Assembly (NCBI GenBank): GCA_937120535.1
Contig: CAKZJX010000054.1
Coordinates: 1-64,000 of the forward strand
Origin: an uncultured Anaerolineae bacterium
GTDB taxonomy: Bacteria; Chloroflexota; Anaerolineae; Anaerolineales; Villigracilaceae
Reading direction: 5' to 3'
Length of the DNA stretch: 64,000 bases
Below the pieces are notes generated by a model. That model searched no databases. It was not told the DNA's origin and worked only from the letters and a program-made list of their open reading frames with translations. This document shows positions 17,678-28,020 of the stretch, piece by piece (position 1 is the stretch's first letter; the number at the start of each line of letters is the position of its first letter). The translations under genes were made by a program, and so were the position numbers.

Positions 17678-19332
17678 TCGGTCTGTTGCTCCTGGAGCCA
17701 GCGGCGGGCAAAGGCAATGGCCTCCTCTGCCGTGTTCACTTGACCTACCGCTTGGGCCTCGCGGATGACTTCGAGCAGTTTGCCTATCAATGGGCCGGCC
17801 GATAGGTGCAGGGCTTGCATGAGTTGATGGCCGTCGAGCAGGCGCGGGGGAGAAACCACCTCGTGAGGGCGCTCCCAGTAGTTTTCGAGGAAGAGGCGAC
17901 ACACGTCTAAAGCGGCGGCCCAGGTTCCTTGTTTGAGGTGGAGGCCGTGGGTGGCGCGCAGATCGGCCAGGCCGAGCAGGATCAGGTCGGGGCCGGCCAG
18001 GCCGGCATCGCGGAAGAAGCGGTAAATGGCGCGGCGCGAGGGATCCTTGTCTTCGCTATCTTTGCGACTGAAGTGGTAGTGCAAGCGCATGTGATGGCGG
18101 ATGATGGTGACCAGGCGCTCGATCTCATCGTTGCTAAACGCCAAGGCGCGCGCCCGCGCTTCGGCCATCTCGGCGCCTTTGAGGTCGTGGCCCCAAAAGC
18201 GAATGTGGCCGGTCTCGTCTTTTGAGACGGTGAGCGGTTTGGCCACGTCGTGGTATAGGGCGGCAAAGAACAACAGGCTACGTAGCGAGCGATCTACGGT
18301 CAGGGATTGGGCCAAGTGTTGGCCGTAGTGCTGACGATAGCGACCTAGCCGCAAGACGAGCAGACCGGTAAACAGGTCGCCGGTGTCGTCTGGGTTGTAG
18401 TCGGGGGCCAGGGCGGCTAGCAGATGTTCTAGCTCGTCGAGCACGTGCAGGGTGTGTTCCCAGACGTCGTAGATGTGAGGGGCCGGCTGCTCCACTCCTT
18501 TTAAGGCGCTGAGTTCAGGCAGGATCACCGCTAGGACGCCGAGCCAATCCAAGGCGCGCAGCGAGGCAGCGATCTGGTTGCCCTCTAGAATGCGCATCAG
18601 TTCATCGCGCACTCGCTCGGCAGAGACATGGGCCAAGAGGGGAGCTGCCTGACGCATGGCGCGCCGGGTTTCGGCCTCGATGGTGAAGCCCAGGGATGCC
18701 GCCAGGCGAACCCCGCGCAGGACGCGCAGCGGATCGTCGTGCATGGCGTTGGGGGTGCAGGCGCGCAGGACGTTGGCGCGCAGGTCAGCTGCGCCGTCCA
18801 GCGGATCGAATAGGGACAAGGTGCGCAGGTCCAGCGCTAGGGCATTGATGGTGAAGTCGCGCATGCGCAGATCGTCTTCGAGGGTGAGGCCACGGTAGGT
18901 GGCAATGTCTATTTTCTGGCGCTGGCCGTCAGGGAGGGTGAGGATGACTCGGCCGGTGTCGCGCTCGGGGTCGAGGGAAAAGACATCGGCTGATAGGGCT
19001 TTGGCTAGGCGTCGGGCGAGGGAGATGCCCTGGGCCGGCGCGGCAAGATCGAGGTCGAGGGAGATTCGGCCGAGCAGGGCATCGCGCACTGCGCCGCCGA
19101 CTAGGTAGAGTTCGGTATCGGGCAGGGCGGTCCGTATTGTTTCTAGAATAGGGGAAAGGGCGAGCGGGGCGGCGGGAGGCATATAAACGATTTCGGGGTT
19201 TTCTTTGAAGCGGCCAGCCTGGGCGGCGCGCAGGGCTTGTTCGGGCGTGCCGCCTTGGGCAACGATCTGCCCGCGCACACGCGCAACCCAGCGACCAGCA
19301 TAGGGAGAAGCAGACGGCTCAGAGGCGCACAC
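17674..19332 (-). CDS. CCA tRNA nucleotidyltransferase/poly(A) polymerase family with HD domain
   Basis: LYLVGGAVRDALLGRISLDLDLA, DDLRMRDFTINALALDL, LRVLRGVRLAASLGFTIE, LFFAALYHDVAKP HD motif. Confidence 0.92.
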   Translation of the reverse strand: MCASEPSASPYAGRWVARVRGQIVAQGGTPEQALRAAQAGRFKENPEIVYMPPAAPLALSPILETIRTALPDTELYLVGGAVRDALLGRISLDLDLAAPAQGISLARRLAKALSADVFSLDPERDTGRVILTLPDGQRQKIDIATYRGLTLEDDLRMRDFTINALALDLRTLSLFDPLDGAADLRANVLRACTPNAMHDDPLRVLRGVRLAASLGFTIEAETRRAMRQAAPLLAHVSAERVRDELMRILEGNQIAASLRALDWLGVLAVILPELSALKGVEQPAPHIYDVWEHTLHVLDELEHLLAALAPDYNPDDTGDLFTGLLVLRLGRYRQHYGQHLAQSLTVDRSLRSLLFFAALYHDVAKPLTVSKDETGHIRFWGHDLKGAEMAEARARALAFSNDEIERLVTIIRHHMRLHYHFSRKDSEDKDPSRRAIYRFFRDAGLAGPDLILLGLADLRATHGLHLKQGTWAAALDVCRLFLENYWERPHEVVSPPRLLDGHQLMQALHLSAGPLIGKLLEVIREAQAVGQVNTAEEAIAFARRWLQEQQTE

Positions 19333-19339
19333 GTCCAGA

Positions 19340-19901
19340 TTATTCCGGTTGATATTTCTCTAGGTCTACCACGCCGATAAAGGGCAGATTGCGGTAGTAC
19401 TCGTCGATGTCTAGGCCATAGCCGAAGACGAATTTGTTGGGGATGACAAAGCCGCGGTAGTGGATGGGCACGTTGGCTTCGCGCCGCTCAACCTTATCGA
19501 GCAAGGCACACACTTTCAGGCTACGGGGTTGGCGCGTTTGGAGCAGCTCGATCACCGAAGCAATCGTGTAGCCGCTGTCGATGATGTCTTCTACGATCAG
19601 GACGTCTTTGCCGCGGATGTTGGTGGAGAGGTCCATGGTCAGGCGGACGTTGCCGTTGGACTCGCGCTTGCCCACGCCGTAAGAGGAAATGGCCATGAAA
19701 TCGAGCATGTGGGGTATGGTGATATGACGCATCAGGTCAACCAAGAAGACCACGCCGCCTCGCAAGATGCACAGGAGGATCAGGTTGCCGCCCGAGTCGG
19801 CGTAGTCGCGGCTGATCTCGGCGCCCAGCTCGGCAATGCGGGCTTGCAAGGTGTGGGGGTCGATCAGGATCTCTTGCAGAAACTCACGATAGTCACGCAT
19901 G
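19340..19901 (-). CDS. hpt: Hypoxanthine phosphoribosyltransferase
   Basis: LLCILRGGVVFLVDLMRHI, VLIVEDIIDSGYTI PRPP-binding motif; start MRDYREF at 19901. Confidence 0.94.
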
Positions 19902-19985
19902 GTTTCCTTCTCCAACGAATGCAAGAGGCGGGAAGAGAAATGCAGGGAAGGCTGTTGTCTTTCTCGCTCTCTTTGGCCTTTGGTT

Positions 19986-20555
19986 TCAGCGGGGCACTTC
20001 GTGGTGGCGCCGGCAACGCGCTTCGTACATCTCTGAGGCGCCGACGATGACGATCGGGTCGTCGTAGCGGGCCGGCTTGCCGTTCACCAGGCGTTGGGTG
20101 CGCGAGGCTTCTTCGCCGCAGACCATGCAGATGGCATGCAGTTTGTCCACGCGCTCGGCTTGGGCCATGAGGATCGGCATCGACCCAAAGGGTTCGCCGC
20201 GGAAATCCATATCTAGGCCGGCGACGATCACCCGAATGCCGCGCTCGACCAAGCGGCACACCACGTCCACCACCGGCGGATCGAGGAACTGGGCTTCGTC
20301 AATGCCGACCACAGTGGTTTCGGAGTCGAGGTGAGTCAAGATGTCTTGTGCCCGTTCCACTGGAATGGCATCGAAGGTGGCGCCGGTGTGAGAGGTGACT
20401 TTTTCGATGGCATAGCGCGCATCAATGGCCGGCTTGAAGACTTGTACCTTTTGCCGGGCGATTACCGCCCGCACCAAGCGACGGATCAGTTCCTCAGTCT
20501 TGCCGCTGAACATAGATCCACAGATGACCTCAACCAAACCATGATTATGACGCAT
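19986..20555 (-). CDS. tdk: Thymidine kinase
   Basis: [64 protein letters not shown]. Confidence 0.96.
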   Translation of the reverse strand: MRHNHGLVEVICGSMFSGKTEELIRRLVRAVIARQKVQVFKPAIDARYAIEKVTSHTGATFDAIPVERAQDILTHLDSETTVVGIDEAQFLDPPVVDVVCRLVERGIRVIVAGLDMDFRGEPFGSMPILMAQAERVDKLHAICMVCGEEASRTQRLVNGKPARYDDPIVIVGASEMYEARCRRHHEVPR

Positions 20556-20675
20556 GAAGGTTCCTCCACGCCCCTCCCCGTCCTATCTAGCGCTCGTCGG
20601 GCCGGGCAAGAATTACGGGCAGATGTTGATCACACCTGCCCGTAAGTTTACACGAGATCGCAAGGAGTGGCAACG

Positions 20676-21143
20676 CTACTCGGCCTGGGAGACCACAGGG
20701 AGTTCATACCCCAAGGCGCGCAGCCGTTTCTTGGCATCGATCAGGGCTTTGCGGCCGAAGCCATCGATGGTCAAGACCACTTCTTCGCCCTCGGCCAATT
20801 TGGCCAAGAATTGAGGGATGGTCTGGATGCCGGCCTTGATCAGGGCGTTGGTGGCGCGGTCGCTCAGTTCCAACTCAGCGATTGGGCGTTCCAGTTTGGC
20901 CGCCTCGCGTGCCTTCTTTTGCTCCAGATGCTCTTGAGCGGCTTTCACTTTGCGGAAGAAGCGATCCACCTGCCCTTCGGTGTCGATGATGCGGCTCTGC
21001 TCACCGGTAAAGAACGGATGGCAGTTGGAGCAGATATCTACACGAATCTCCTTCTTGGTGGAGCCGGTGGTCCAAGTAGCGCCACAGGAACCGCAGATCA
21101 CCCTAGCATCGGGATAGTATTTGGGATGGATATCGGGTTTCAT
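20676..21143 (-). CDS. rpmE: 50S ribosomal protein L31 with C-terminal RNAP alpha-CTD-like domain
   Basis: L31: [49 protein letters not shown]; extension: [59 protein letters not shown]. Confidence 0.93.
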   Translation of the reverse strand: MKPDIHPKYYPDARVICGSCGATWTTGSTKKEIRVDICSNCHPFFTGEQSRIIDTEGQVDRFFRKVKAAQEHLEQKKAREAAKLERPIAELELSDRATNALIKAGIQTIPQFLAKLAEGEEVVLTIDGFGRKALIDAKKRLRALGYELPVVSQAE

Positions 21144-21146
21144 AGA

Positions 21147-21404
21147 TTACTCCACCACCGGCAAGACGTTCACGCGCTTGCGGCCGCGCACCGTATCGAA
21201 CATCACCATGCCATCCACAGTGGCAAACAGGGTATCGTCCCTGCCGACGCCCACGTTCAAGCCGGGTTTGATGCGGGTTCCGCGCTGACGCACCAGGATA
21301 TGGCCGGCCAACACAAACTGGCCGGCATAGCGCTTCACGCCCAACCGTTTAGAATTGCTATCACGTCCGTTGCGGCTGGAGCCGCCGCCTTTTTTGTGTG
21401 CCAT
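21147..21404 (-). CDS. rpmA: 50S ribosomal protein L27
   Basis: [43 protein letters not shown]. Confidence 0.97.
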   Translation of the reverse strand: MAHKKGGGSSRNGRDSNSKRLGVKRYAGQFVLAGHILVRQRGTRIKPGLNVGVGRDDTLFATVDGMVMFDTVRGRKRVNVLPVVE

Positions 21405-21406
21405 GG

Positions 21407-22057
21407 CTACGCCTCCTTCTTTGCGGGTCGGGCTCGGCGTCCGCCTTTGAGCTCCGCCTGCAATGCTTCAAAACCTTGCCAATCGCCTTGTGCGGCCAAT
21501 TGGGCCTGTTCGATCCAACCTTCGGGGTTCATCATCTTCAGGCCGGCTTGGGTGAGGATCTGACGCACAGACTCCACATCGGCCTCGGCCAACTGAGCGA
21601 ATGTCTGTATGCCGGCCGCCTGCAATGCCTCGGCCACCTTGGGGCCGATCCCCTCGATGCGGGTTAGATCATCCGCCTCCTGCGCACCCGCTGCGGGCTG
21701 CGTCACCTCTGGCGCTTCCTCGGCTCGAGCGACCATCTCCGCCATTGGCCCGATGAACTCGACCTTCAAGCGAGTGTAATGCTGGCGATGACCACGTCGA
21801 ACGCGGATGCGCTTTTTGGGGCGATAGCGAAACGCCAGCACCTTCTCGCCCCGAATATGTTCGATCACCGAGGCTTGGGCCGCGATCCCATCAACCCAGG
21901 GCGTCCCGATCCAGTAGTGATCATCCTCGGCCAACAGTAGAACGCGAGCTAAAGTGATCCGTTCGCCGGGGTTCACTGGCAGGCGATCGACGTCCAAAAT
22001 ATCGCCTTCGGCGACGCGATATTGTTTGCCGCCGCTTTCTACGATTGCATATTTCAT
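21407..22057 (-). CDS. rplU: 50S ribosomal protein L21 with C-terminal helix-hairpin-helix extension
   Basis: [55 protein letters not shown]; extension [44 protein letters not shown]. Confidence 0.94.
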   Translation of the reverse strand: MKYAIVESGGKQYRVAEGDILDVDRLPVNPGERITLARVLLLAEDDHYWIGTPWVDGIAAQASVIEHIRGEKVLAFRYRPKKRIRVRRGHRQHYTRLKVEFIGPMAEMVARAEEAPEVTQPAAGAQEADDLTRIEGIGPKVAEALQAAGIQTFAQLAEADVESVRQILTQAGLKMMNPEGWIEQAQLAAQGDWQGFEALQAELKGGRRARPAKKEA

Positions 22058-22196
22058 GATCTCACTCCACGGTTTCACTTCGCCTTGGTCCCTGCGATTG
22101 GCGCAGACAGCAATGAGAACCCGCTGAGGCCAAGGGGAAGCCGGTATGCACACATCCGCCCCGGCTACAGAAACGCCAGGGCAGAGGCAATCGAAA

Positions 22197-22226
22197 ATTA
22201 TAATGGTAGAACGGCTAAATTGTCAA
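22197..22226 (-). promoter_or_regulatory. Putative sigma-70-type promoter for rplU-rpmA-rpmE
   Basis: On the minus strand TTGACA (22226-22221), 18-nt spacer, TATAAT (22202-22197), upstream of rplU. Confidence 0.7.
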
Positions 22227-22234
22227 CCAAAATA

Positions 22235-22398
22235 GGGCTTGTTCAATAAGTCTCTTTGGACGGTACGAACTGTCTCTAGAAGAGCCACAAGAAGGCCGTT
22301 TGACCCTTGAATCGGTGGCTGATTCTATCGCTGATCCCTTCCCATGCCCGCTCTACCGGGCTCTCCTTTTGCGCCAAGAGTACTTATTGAACAAGCCC
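22235..22398. mobile_element. MITE-like interspersed repeat, copy A
   Basis: Perfect 16-bp TIR gggcttgttcaataag/cttattgaacaagccc; ~165 bp; nearly identical inverted copy at 46038-46203. Confidence 0.8.
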
Positions 22399-22407
22399 AA
22401 CTCTCTG

Positions 22408-22450
22408 GGGCTTGTTCGATAATTCTCTTTAGACGGCACGAACTGTCTCT
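22408..22450. repeat. Partial copy of the same repeat (one end only)
   Basis: gggcttgttcgataattctctttagacggcacgaactgtctct versus gggcttgttcaataagtctctttggacggtacgaactgtctct. Confidence 0.8.
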
Positions 22451-22526
22451 ATGGGTCTGGCCAATCAAGGTCCTCCTCAAAGCGTCTTGACATATAATAT
22501 CTCATACATCTGCAAGGAGGAGTCCT

Positions 22527-24494
22527 ATGAGCGAGGCATTCTCATTTGGCGGTGAGATCGTCTGGCGTCCAACGCAGGAACACATCGAACGTGCTCACCT
22601 GACAGCCTTTATGCGCCGCCATGACATAGCCACGTTCGACGAACTTATGCGGCGCTCTACGGAGGATATCGCCTGGTTCACTGAGGCAGTCCTGGAATAT
22701 CTCGATATTCGCTTTTTTAAGCCATATCGCCAGGTGGTAGATATAAGTCGCGGCATCCAATTTCCCACGTGGTGTGTGGACGGGGTGATGAACATCGTTT
22801 ACAACTGCGTGGAAAAATGGGTTGACACCGCCGGCCCAACCTCGCTTGCCGACCGCCCAGCCATCCTGTGGGAAGGCGAAGAAGGGACTAGCCGCTCGAT
22901 GACCTACAGCGAGCTTCATCGGCAAGTAAATTGCGCTGCCAACGCCTTGCGCGCCCTGGGCATTCAAAAAGGGGATGCAGTAGGCCTGTTCATGCCAATG
23001 ACCCCAGAAATTGTCATCGCCCTGCTGGCAATTGCCAAAATTGGCGGAATCATCCTGCCCCTGTTTTCCGGCTTCGGGACCGGCGCCGTGATCGGCCGCA
23101 TGAACGATGCCGGTGCCAAAGCCCTGTTCGCTGCCGATGGTGCCTTCCGGCGCAGCAGGGCAATCGAGATGAAATCAGTAGCTGACGAGGCTGCCGCCAA
23201 CATCCCCACCCTGCAACATCTGATCGTTTTGAAACGCACCGGTCAACCCATTCCCATGCGACCGGACCGCGATCACTGGTGGCACGAGTTGGTGGACTCC
23301 CAACCCGATCAGGCCGAAACCGAACCCACTTTGGCCGAAGATCCGTTGATGATCATCTACACCTCGGGAACTACCGGCCGGCCCAAAGGAGCCTTGCACA
23401 CCCACTGTGGCTTCCCGATCAAAGCTGCGCAAGACATGGCCTTCGGCGCCGATGTCCATGCCGGCGATGTCATCCACTGGGTGACCGACATGGGCTGGAT
23501 GATGGGGCCATGGCTGGTGTTCGGCGCCCTCTTGCTCGGCGCCACCATGTTCCTCTACGATGGCGCGCCCGATTATCCTGGCCCCGATCGACTCTGGGCG
23601 CTGGTCGAGCGGCACCGCATCACCCACCTGGGCATCTCCCCCACCCTGATTCGCTCGCTCATCCCCCATGGCGAGCAACACGCCCATAAACACGACTTAT
23701 CTTCGCTGCGCTACTTTGCCTCCACCGGCGAACCCTGGAACCCCGAACCCTGGAAATGGCTCTTCGAAAAAGTAGGAGGCGGCACGCGACCGATCATCAA
23801 CTACTCCGGGGGCACCGAGATCTCCGGCGGCATCGTCATGGGCAACCCTCTGCTCCCGCTCAAACCCTGCGCCTTCTCTGCTCCCTGCCCCGGCATGGCG
23901 GCCGATGTGTTCGACGAGAACGGTCAACCAATTCGCAATGCCGTAGGCGAATTGGTGATCAAAGCTCCCTGGATCGGCATGACGCGCGGCTTCTGGAAAG
24001 ATCCCCAACGCTACCTGGAGACCTACTGGTCGCGCTGGCCCAACGTCTGGATGCATGGCGACTTCGCCGCCATCGACTCAGACGGGATGTGGTACATCCT
24101 TGGCCGCTCTGACGACACGATCAAAATTGCCGGCAAACGACTCGGGCCGGCAGAAGTCGAATCGATCCTCACCCGCCACCCAGCCGTGGTCGAATCGGCC
24201 GCCATCGGCATTCCCCATGACGTCAAGGGCAACGAGCTGGTCATCTTCGTTGTGCTCAAGCCCACCATTGCTCCGTCCGAAGAACTGCGCCAGGAACTGC
24301 ATGACCTGCTCGTTGCCGAAATGGGCAAGCCCTTGGCGCCGCAAGCCGTGCTCTTCGTGAGCGACCTGCCCAAAACCCGCAACGCTAAAGTGATGCGACG
24401 CGTGATTCGGGCCGCCTATTTGGGCCAAGACCCTGGAGACACTTCCTCCTTGGTCAACCCCGAAGCGGTCGAAGAGATAAAGCGAGCGAGGTAA
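22527..24494 (+). CDS. AMP-dependent synthetase, acetyl/acyl-CoA synthetase-like
   Basis: [87 protein letters not shown]. Confidence 0.92.
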   Translation: MSEAFSFGGEIVWRPTQEHIERAHLTAFMRRHDIATFDELMRRSTEDIAWFTEAVLEYLDIRFFKPYRQVVDISRGIQFPTWCVDGVMNIVYNCVEKWVDTAGPTSLADRPAILWEGEEGTSRSMTYSELHRQVNCAANALRALGIQKGDAVGLFMPMTPEIVIALLAIAKIGGIILPLFSGFGTGAVIGRMNDAGAKALFAADGAFRRSRAIEMKSVADEAAANIPTLQHLIVLKRTGQPIPMRPDRDHWWHELVDSQPDQAETEPTLAEDPLMIIYTSGTTGRPKGALHTHCGFPIKAAQDMAFGADVHAGDVIHWVTDMGWMMGPWLVFGALLLGATMFLYDGAPDYPGPDRLWALVERHRITHLGISPTLIRSLIPHGEQHAHKHDLSSLRYFASTGEPWNPEPWKWLFEKVGGGTRPIINYSGGTEISGGIVMGNPLLPLKPCAFSAPCPGMAADVFDENGQPIRNAVGELVIKAPWIGMTRGFWKDPQRYLETYWSRWPNVWMHGDFAAIDSDGMWYILGRSDDTIKIAGKRLGPAEVESILTRHPAVVESAAIGIPHDVKGNELVIFVVLKPTIAPSEELRQELHDLLVAEMGKPLAPQAVLFVSDLPKTRNAKVMRRVIRAAYLGQDPGDTSSLVNPEAVEEIKRAR

Positions 24495-24496
24495 CC

Positions 24497-24934
24497 ATGG
24501 AGTGGCTGTTGCCGATCCTGCTGGCGCTGCTCGGAGGCGCCGCTGTGACCCTGCAAGGACAATTCATGGGCTTAATGGATCAAACCCTAGGCACCCGTGA
24601 GAGCGTCTTCATCACCTATGGGAGCGGCGGGCTGGTCATCACCCTGGTGATGCTGATCCTCCAAGGCGGAAACCTGCGTGCTGCATCCTCTGTCCCTTGG
24701 TATGCCTTCAGCGCCGGCCTGGTCGGCCTGTTGATTGTGGGCATTATCGGTTTCACCGTGCCGCGCCTGGGCTTGACCAGCGCTCTCACCCTGGTGGTGG
24801 CCGGCCAATTCCTGACCTCGCTGCTTATCGAACAATTTGGCTGGTTCCAATCCCCTGTTCGCCCCGCAGACGGGACGCGCCTGATAGGCATTCTCCTGCT
24901 CGTGCTGAGCGTGTGGCTGATCACCCGGCGTTGA
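24497..24934 (+). CDS. DMT-superfamily / DUF606 (YdcZ)-like membrane protein
   Basis: ~145 aa hydrophobic protein: LLGGAAVTLQGQFMGLMDQTLGTRESVFITYGSGGL..FTVPRLGLTSALTLVVAGQFLTSLLIEQFGWF. Confidence 0.82.
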   Translation: MEWLLPILLALLGGAAVTLQGQFMGLMDQTLGTRESVFITYGSGGLVITLVMLILQGGNLRAASSVPWYAFSAGLVGLLIVGIIGFTVPRLGLTSALTLVVAGQFLTSLLIEQFGWFQSPVRPADGTRLIGILLLVLSVWLITRR

Positions 24935-25282
24935 CCCCGCTATTAACCCCAGCTAAATCACTCGACAAACGGGACGGGTATATTCCCCCACAGTGGATCT
25001 CCCCCTCCACTGTAGGAGAATCTCATGACTCTGTGGCAACGTTTGCTGACCATCGGCGGGATCGGTCTGCTCGTGTTGGCTGTAGCTGATCTTACGACCG
25101 TTGAACGAGTAAGCCATTTGCGTCCTCATCGCTGGCTTTCAACCGCCACAAATCACCTCCTCGTCACTACTGAGACGTTCGAAGTGGAGTTCTGTCTACA
25201 AGGACCAAAATACCTCTGTGGGTGCTCTATAATAAATGTCAAACCAAACATACCCATCCCCCTTCGCTGCGGAGACGCTTCC

Positions 25283-25864
25283 ATGAGACACCTGCTGTGG
25301 TTCATCGTCATCCTACTCACCTTGGGCTTAAGCGCTTGCGTGCCCGTCTTTGTGCCTGTGCCTACCGCTTCTCCAACAGTCACCCCATCGCCGAGGATCA
25401 CGGCATCTCCCCCGATTGGCTCTCCCACTCAAATCACCCTCGCCGCCTTTACCCCCAAACCCTCCCATACACCCATTCCCTTGGCGCCCACCTGCAGCGT
25501 TGACCCTCTGATAGAAGCCTGTACCCTCCCTCAAGCGGCAACCCTCAGCCGCACCTGCGTCAAAAAAGTGCCCTACGTGTTGATCGGCCTCTCTCCCGGC
25601 TCCACCCTAGAAATTCTAGATAGCGGTCTAACCTGTCGCGATGAAAAAGTGCGCGGCAAATGGCATCAATACAGTTGCACTGGTCAACAGCTGTACTCCT
25701 ACCGCGTCAAGGTGTGCTCTCCTGCCTGCTCTAGCCTCCTGACTGCTGATGAGCGCTGTCCCGATGGTAGCGGTTTCTACAACAATGGCGCATGTTGTTG
25801 GCCCCTTCCGGCCCCAAATGCTGGCTGTGTTGTGTACACGGTGAACGTTGGCGCCTGTCCATGA
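25283..25864 (+). CDS. Putative lipoprotein, P/T-rich linker, cysteine-rich C-terminus
   Basis: Internal start MRHLLWFIVILLTLGLSACVPVF has lipobox LSAC; ORF track start at 25025 is upstream of a plausible ATG. Confidence 0.6.
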   Translation: MRHLLWFIVILLTLGLSACVPVFVPVPTASPTVTPSPRITASPPIGSPTQITLAAFTPKPSHTPIPLAPTCSVDPLIEACTLPQAATLSRTCVKKVPYVLIGLSPGSTLEILDSGLTCRDEKVRGKWHQYSCTGQQLYSYRVKVCSPACSSLLTADERCPDGSGFYNNGACCWPLPAPNAGCVVYTVNVGACP

Positions 25865-25926
25865 CGTAGCGATCAAAAAGCGGCCGGTGCTCCCGGCCGC
25901 TCACTCTCTCCCGTGGAAAGAGTGGA

Positions 25927-27921
25927 TTAGAACAGCCCGACCACCCGGCCGGTCTCCAAGTCCAGGTCCACATCATAGAAAGCCGGACGTGTGGGCAAGC
26001 CAGGCATTGTGCGCATCGAGCCAAGCAACGGATAGAGGAAGCCAGCACCGACGCTAGCTCGAATATCGGTGACAGTCACGCGGAAGCCGCGCGGTGCGCC
26101 CTTGATATCCGGCTTATCGGTAAACGAGAGATGGGTTTTGGCCATGCAGATCGGCAGTTGGTCAAACCCGAGGCGGGTGAATTGCTCGATCTTGGCTTCG
26201 GCCTCCGGTGTGTAATCCACGCCATCGGCGCGATAGATCTCTCGAGCGATGATCTCGATCTTGTCCTTGATCGGAATGTCTAGCGGATAGAGGAAGCGGA
26301 AGTTGCTGGGCATCTCGCAGGCGCGAACCACGGCCTCCGCCAATTTCACCGCTCCCTTGCCGCCGTCCATCCAGTGCGTCGAAACCACGGCGTCCACGGC
26401 GCCGGCCTCCAACGCCGCCTGCCGAACCAGCTCGATCTCGGCGGGCGTATCGGTGGCAAAGGAGTTGATGGCCGCTACCACGTTCACGCCGAATTTACGA
26501 GCGTTCTCAATATGCTGGATCATGTTCGGCAGACCGTTGCGCAGCAATTCCAAGTTTTCCTCGGTGTAGGCATGAGGCAGCGGCTTTCCAGCCACCACCT
26601 TCGGGCCGCCTCCATGCATCTTGAGGGCGCGAATCGTGACCACCAACACCACCACATGCGGAATCAGGCCGGAATAGCGGCATTTGATGTTCATGAACTT
26701 TTCCATGCCGATATCCGCGCCGAAGCCCGACTCGGTGATCACATAGTCGGCCAGTTTGAGGGCGATCTTATCGGCGATGATCGAGCTGTTGCCGTGAGCA
26801 ATGTTGGCAAACGGGCCGGCATGGACAATGGCCGGTGTCCCTTCCAGAGTTTGCATCAGGTTCGGCTTAATTGCGTCCTTCATCAAGACAGTCATGGCGC
26901 CGGCCACTCCCAGGTCCTCGGCGGTCACGGCATTGCCCTCCCGATCAAGGGCGACCACCATGCGCCCTAGCCGTTCGCGCATATCCTCCAGGCTGGTTGT
27001 CAACGCCAGGATGGCCATGATCTCTGAAGCGACTGTGATGTCAAACCCCGAAGGGTGTTCAAAGCCTTGCTCTTCGGGCCCCAACCCCACTCGGATCTCG
27101 CGCAGCATGCGATCGTTAACGTCCACTACCCGACGCCACTGGACGCCGCTATAGTCAATGTTCAGACGGACAAAGCGCCGGCGCTCTTCTGGAGTCAGTT
27201 CGTTGGGATCGGTCTTGTCAATCCCAAGCTTCTTGAGCCGGCGCAACATGGTGGGGGAGAAGCGACGATTGCCAAACTTATCGGGCGGACACAGGGCATC
27301 GAACAGCTTATCGTCGTCGGGCGTCTTGGCCTCGTGCATAATGCGCGTCTCAAGCGCCGCTGCACACAAATTGTGAGCGGCCGTGATGGCGTGGATATCG
27401 CCCGTCAAATGCAGGTTGAAATCCTCCATGGGAACGATCTGGCTATACCCTCCGCCGGCTGCACCGCCCTTGATGCCAAAGGTCGGCCCCATTGAAGGCT
27501 GGCGGATCACAGCGATCACCTTCTTGCCCAGATGAGCACCCATCGCCTGCGCTAGACCGACCGTCGTTGTGGTCTTGCCCTCGCCGAGCGGCGTAGGTGT
27601 GATAGCCGTCACATCAATGTACTTGCCGTCCTTGCGATGGCCGATCCGCTCCAAGATCTCTAGCTTGATCTTCGCCTTATATGGCCCATACAATTCCAAT
27701 TCACTCTCTTTGATGCCCAACTCACGCGCAATCTCGAGGATAGGCTTCATCTTAGCAGCTTGGGCGATTTCGATGTCCGGCGGCACAGGTCGCAACAATT
27801 TGAGGCGAACAGGTTTAAAGGGGAACTTCTTGGAGATCTTCTTGGTAGTCGTTTTCCCCTTGGTCGCTGCCTTCTTGGTTGCAGCTTTCCCGGCAGGCGT
27901 CTTGGCTTTTGTTGTTGCCAT
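25927..27921 (-). CDS. fhs: Formate--tetrahydrofolate ligase with K/A/T-rich N-terminal tail
   Basis: [83 protein letters not shown]; tail [28 protein letters not shown]. Confidence 0.96.
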   Translation of the reverse strand: MATTKAKTPAGKAATKKAATKGKTTTKKISKKFPFKPVRLKLLRPVPPDIEIAQAAKMKPILEIARELGIKESELELYGPYKAKIKLEILERIGHRKDGKYIDVTAITPTPLGEGKTTTTVGLAQAMGAHLGKKVIAVIRQPSMGPTFGIKGGAAGGGYSQIVPMEDFNLHLTGDIHAITAAHNLCAAALETRIMHEAKTPDDDKLFDALCPPDKFGNRRFSPTMLRRLKKLGIDKTDPNELTPEERRRFVRLNIDYSGVQWRRVVDVNDRMLREIRVGLGPEEQGFEHPSGFDITVASEIMAILALTTSLEDMRERLGRMVVALDREGNAVTAEDLGVAGAMTVLMKDAIKPNLMQTLEGTPAIVHAGPFANIAHGNSSIIADKIALKLADYVITESGFGADIGMEKFMNIKCRYSGLIPHVVVLVVTIRALKMHGGGPKVVAGKPLPHAYTEENLELLRNGLPNMIQHIENARKFGVNVVAAINSFATDTPAEIELVRQAALEAGAVDAVVSTHWMDGGKGAVKLAEAVVRACEMPSNFRFLYPLDIPIKDKIEIIAREIYRADGVDYTPEAEAKIEQFTRLGFDQLPICMAKTHLSFTDKPDIKGAPRGFRVTVTDIRASVGAGFLYPLLGSMRTMPGLPTRPAFYDVDLDLETGRVVGLF

Positions 27922-28020
27922 CTTAGCATCTCCTTGCGCTAGTCAGTGATCTTCCATCGGTTGTGTAAAAATATTAGCGAAAAAACTCACAAAAAGCAAT
28001 GGACGTCCGTCACTGATTTG

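Noticed and set aside
25025-25282. Upstream part of the 279-aa ORF starting at 25025
   Set aside because: Mixed-quality sequence crossing a likely promoter region; the internal ATG at 25283 gives a classic lipoprotein signal peptide.
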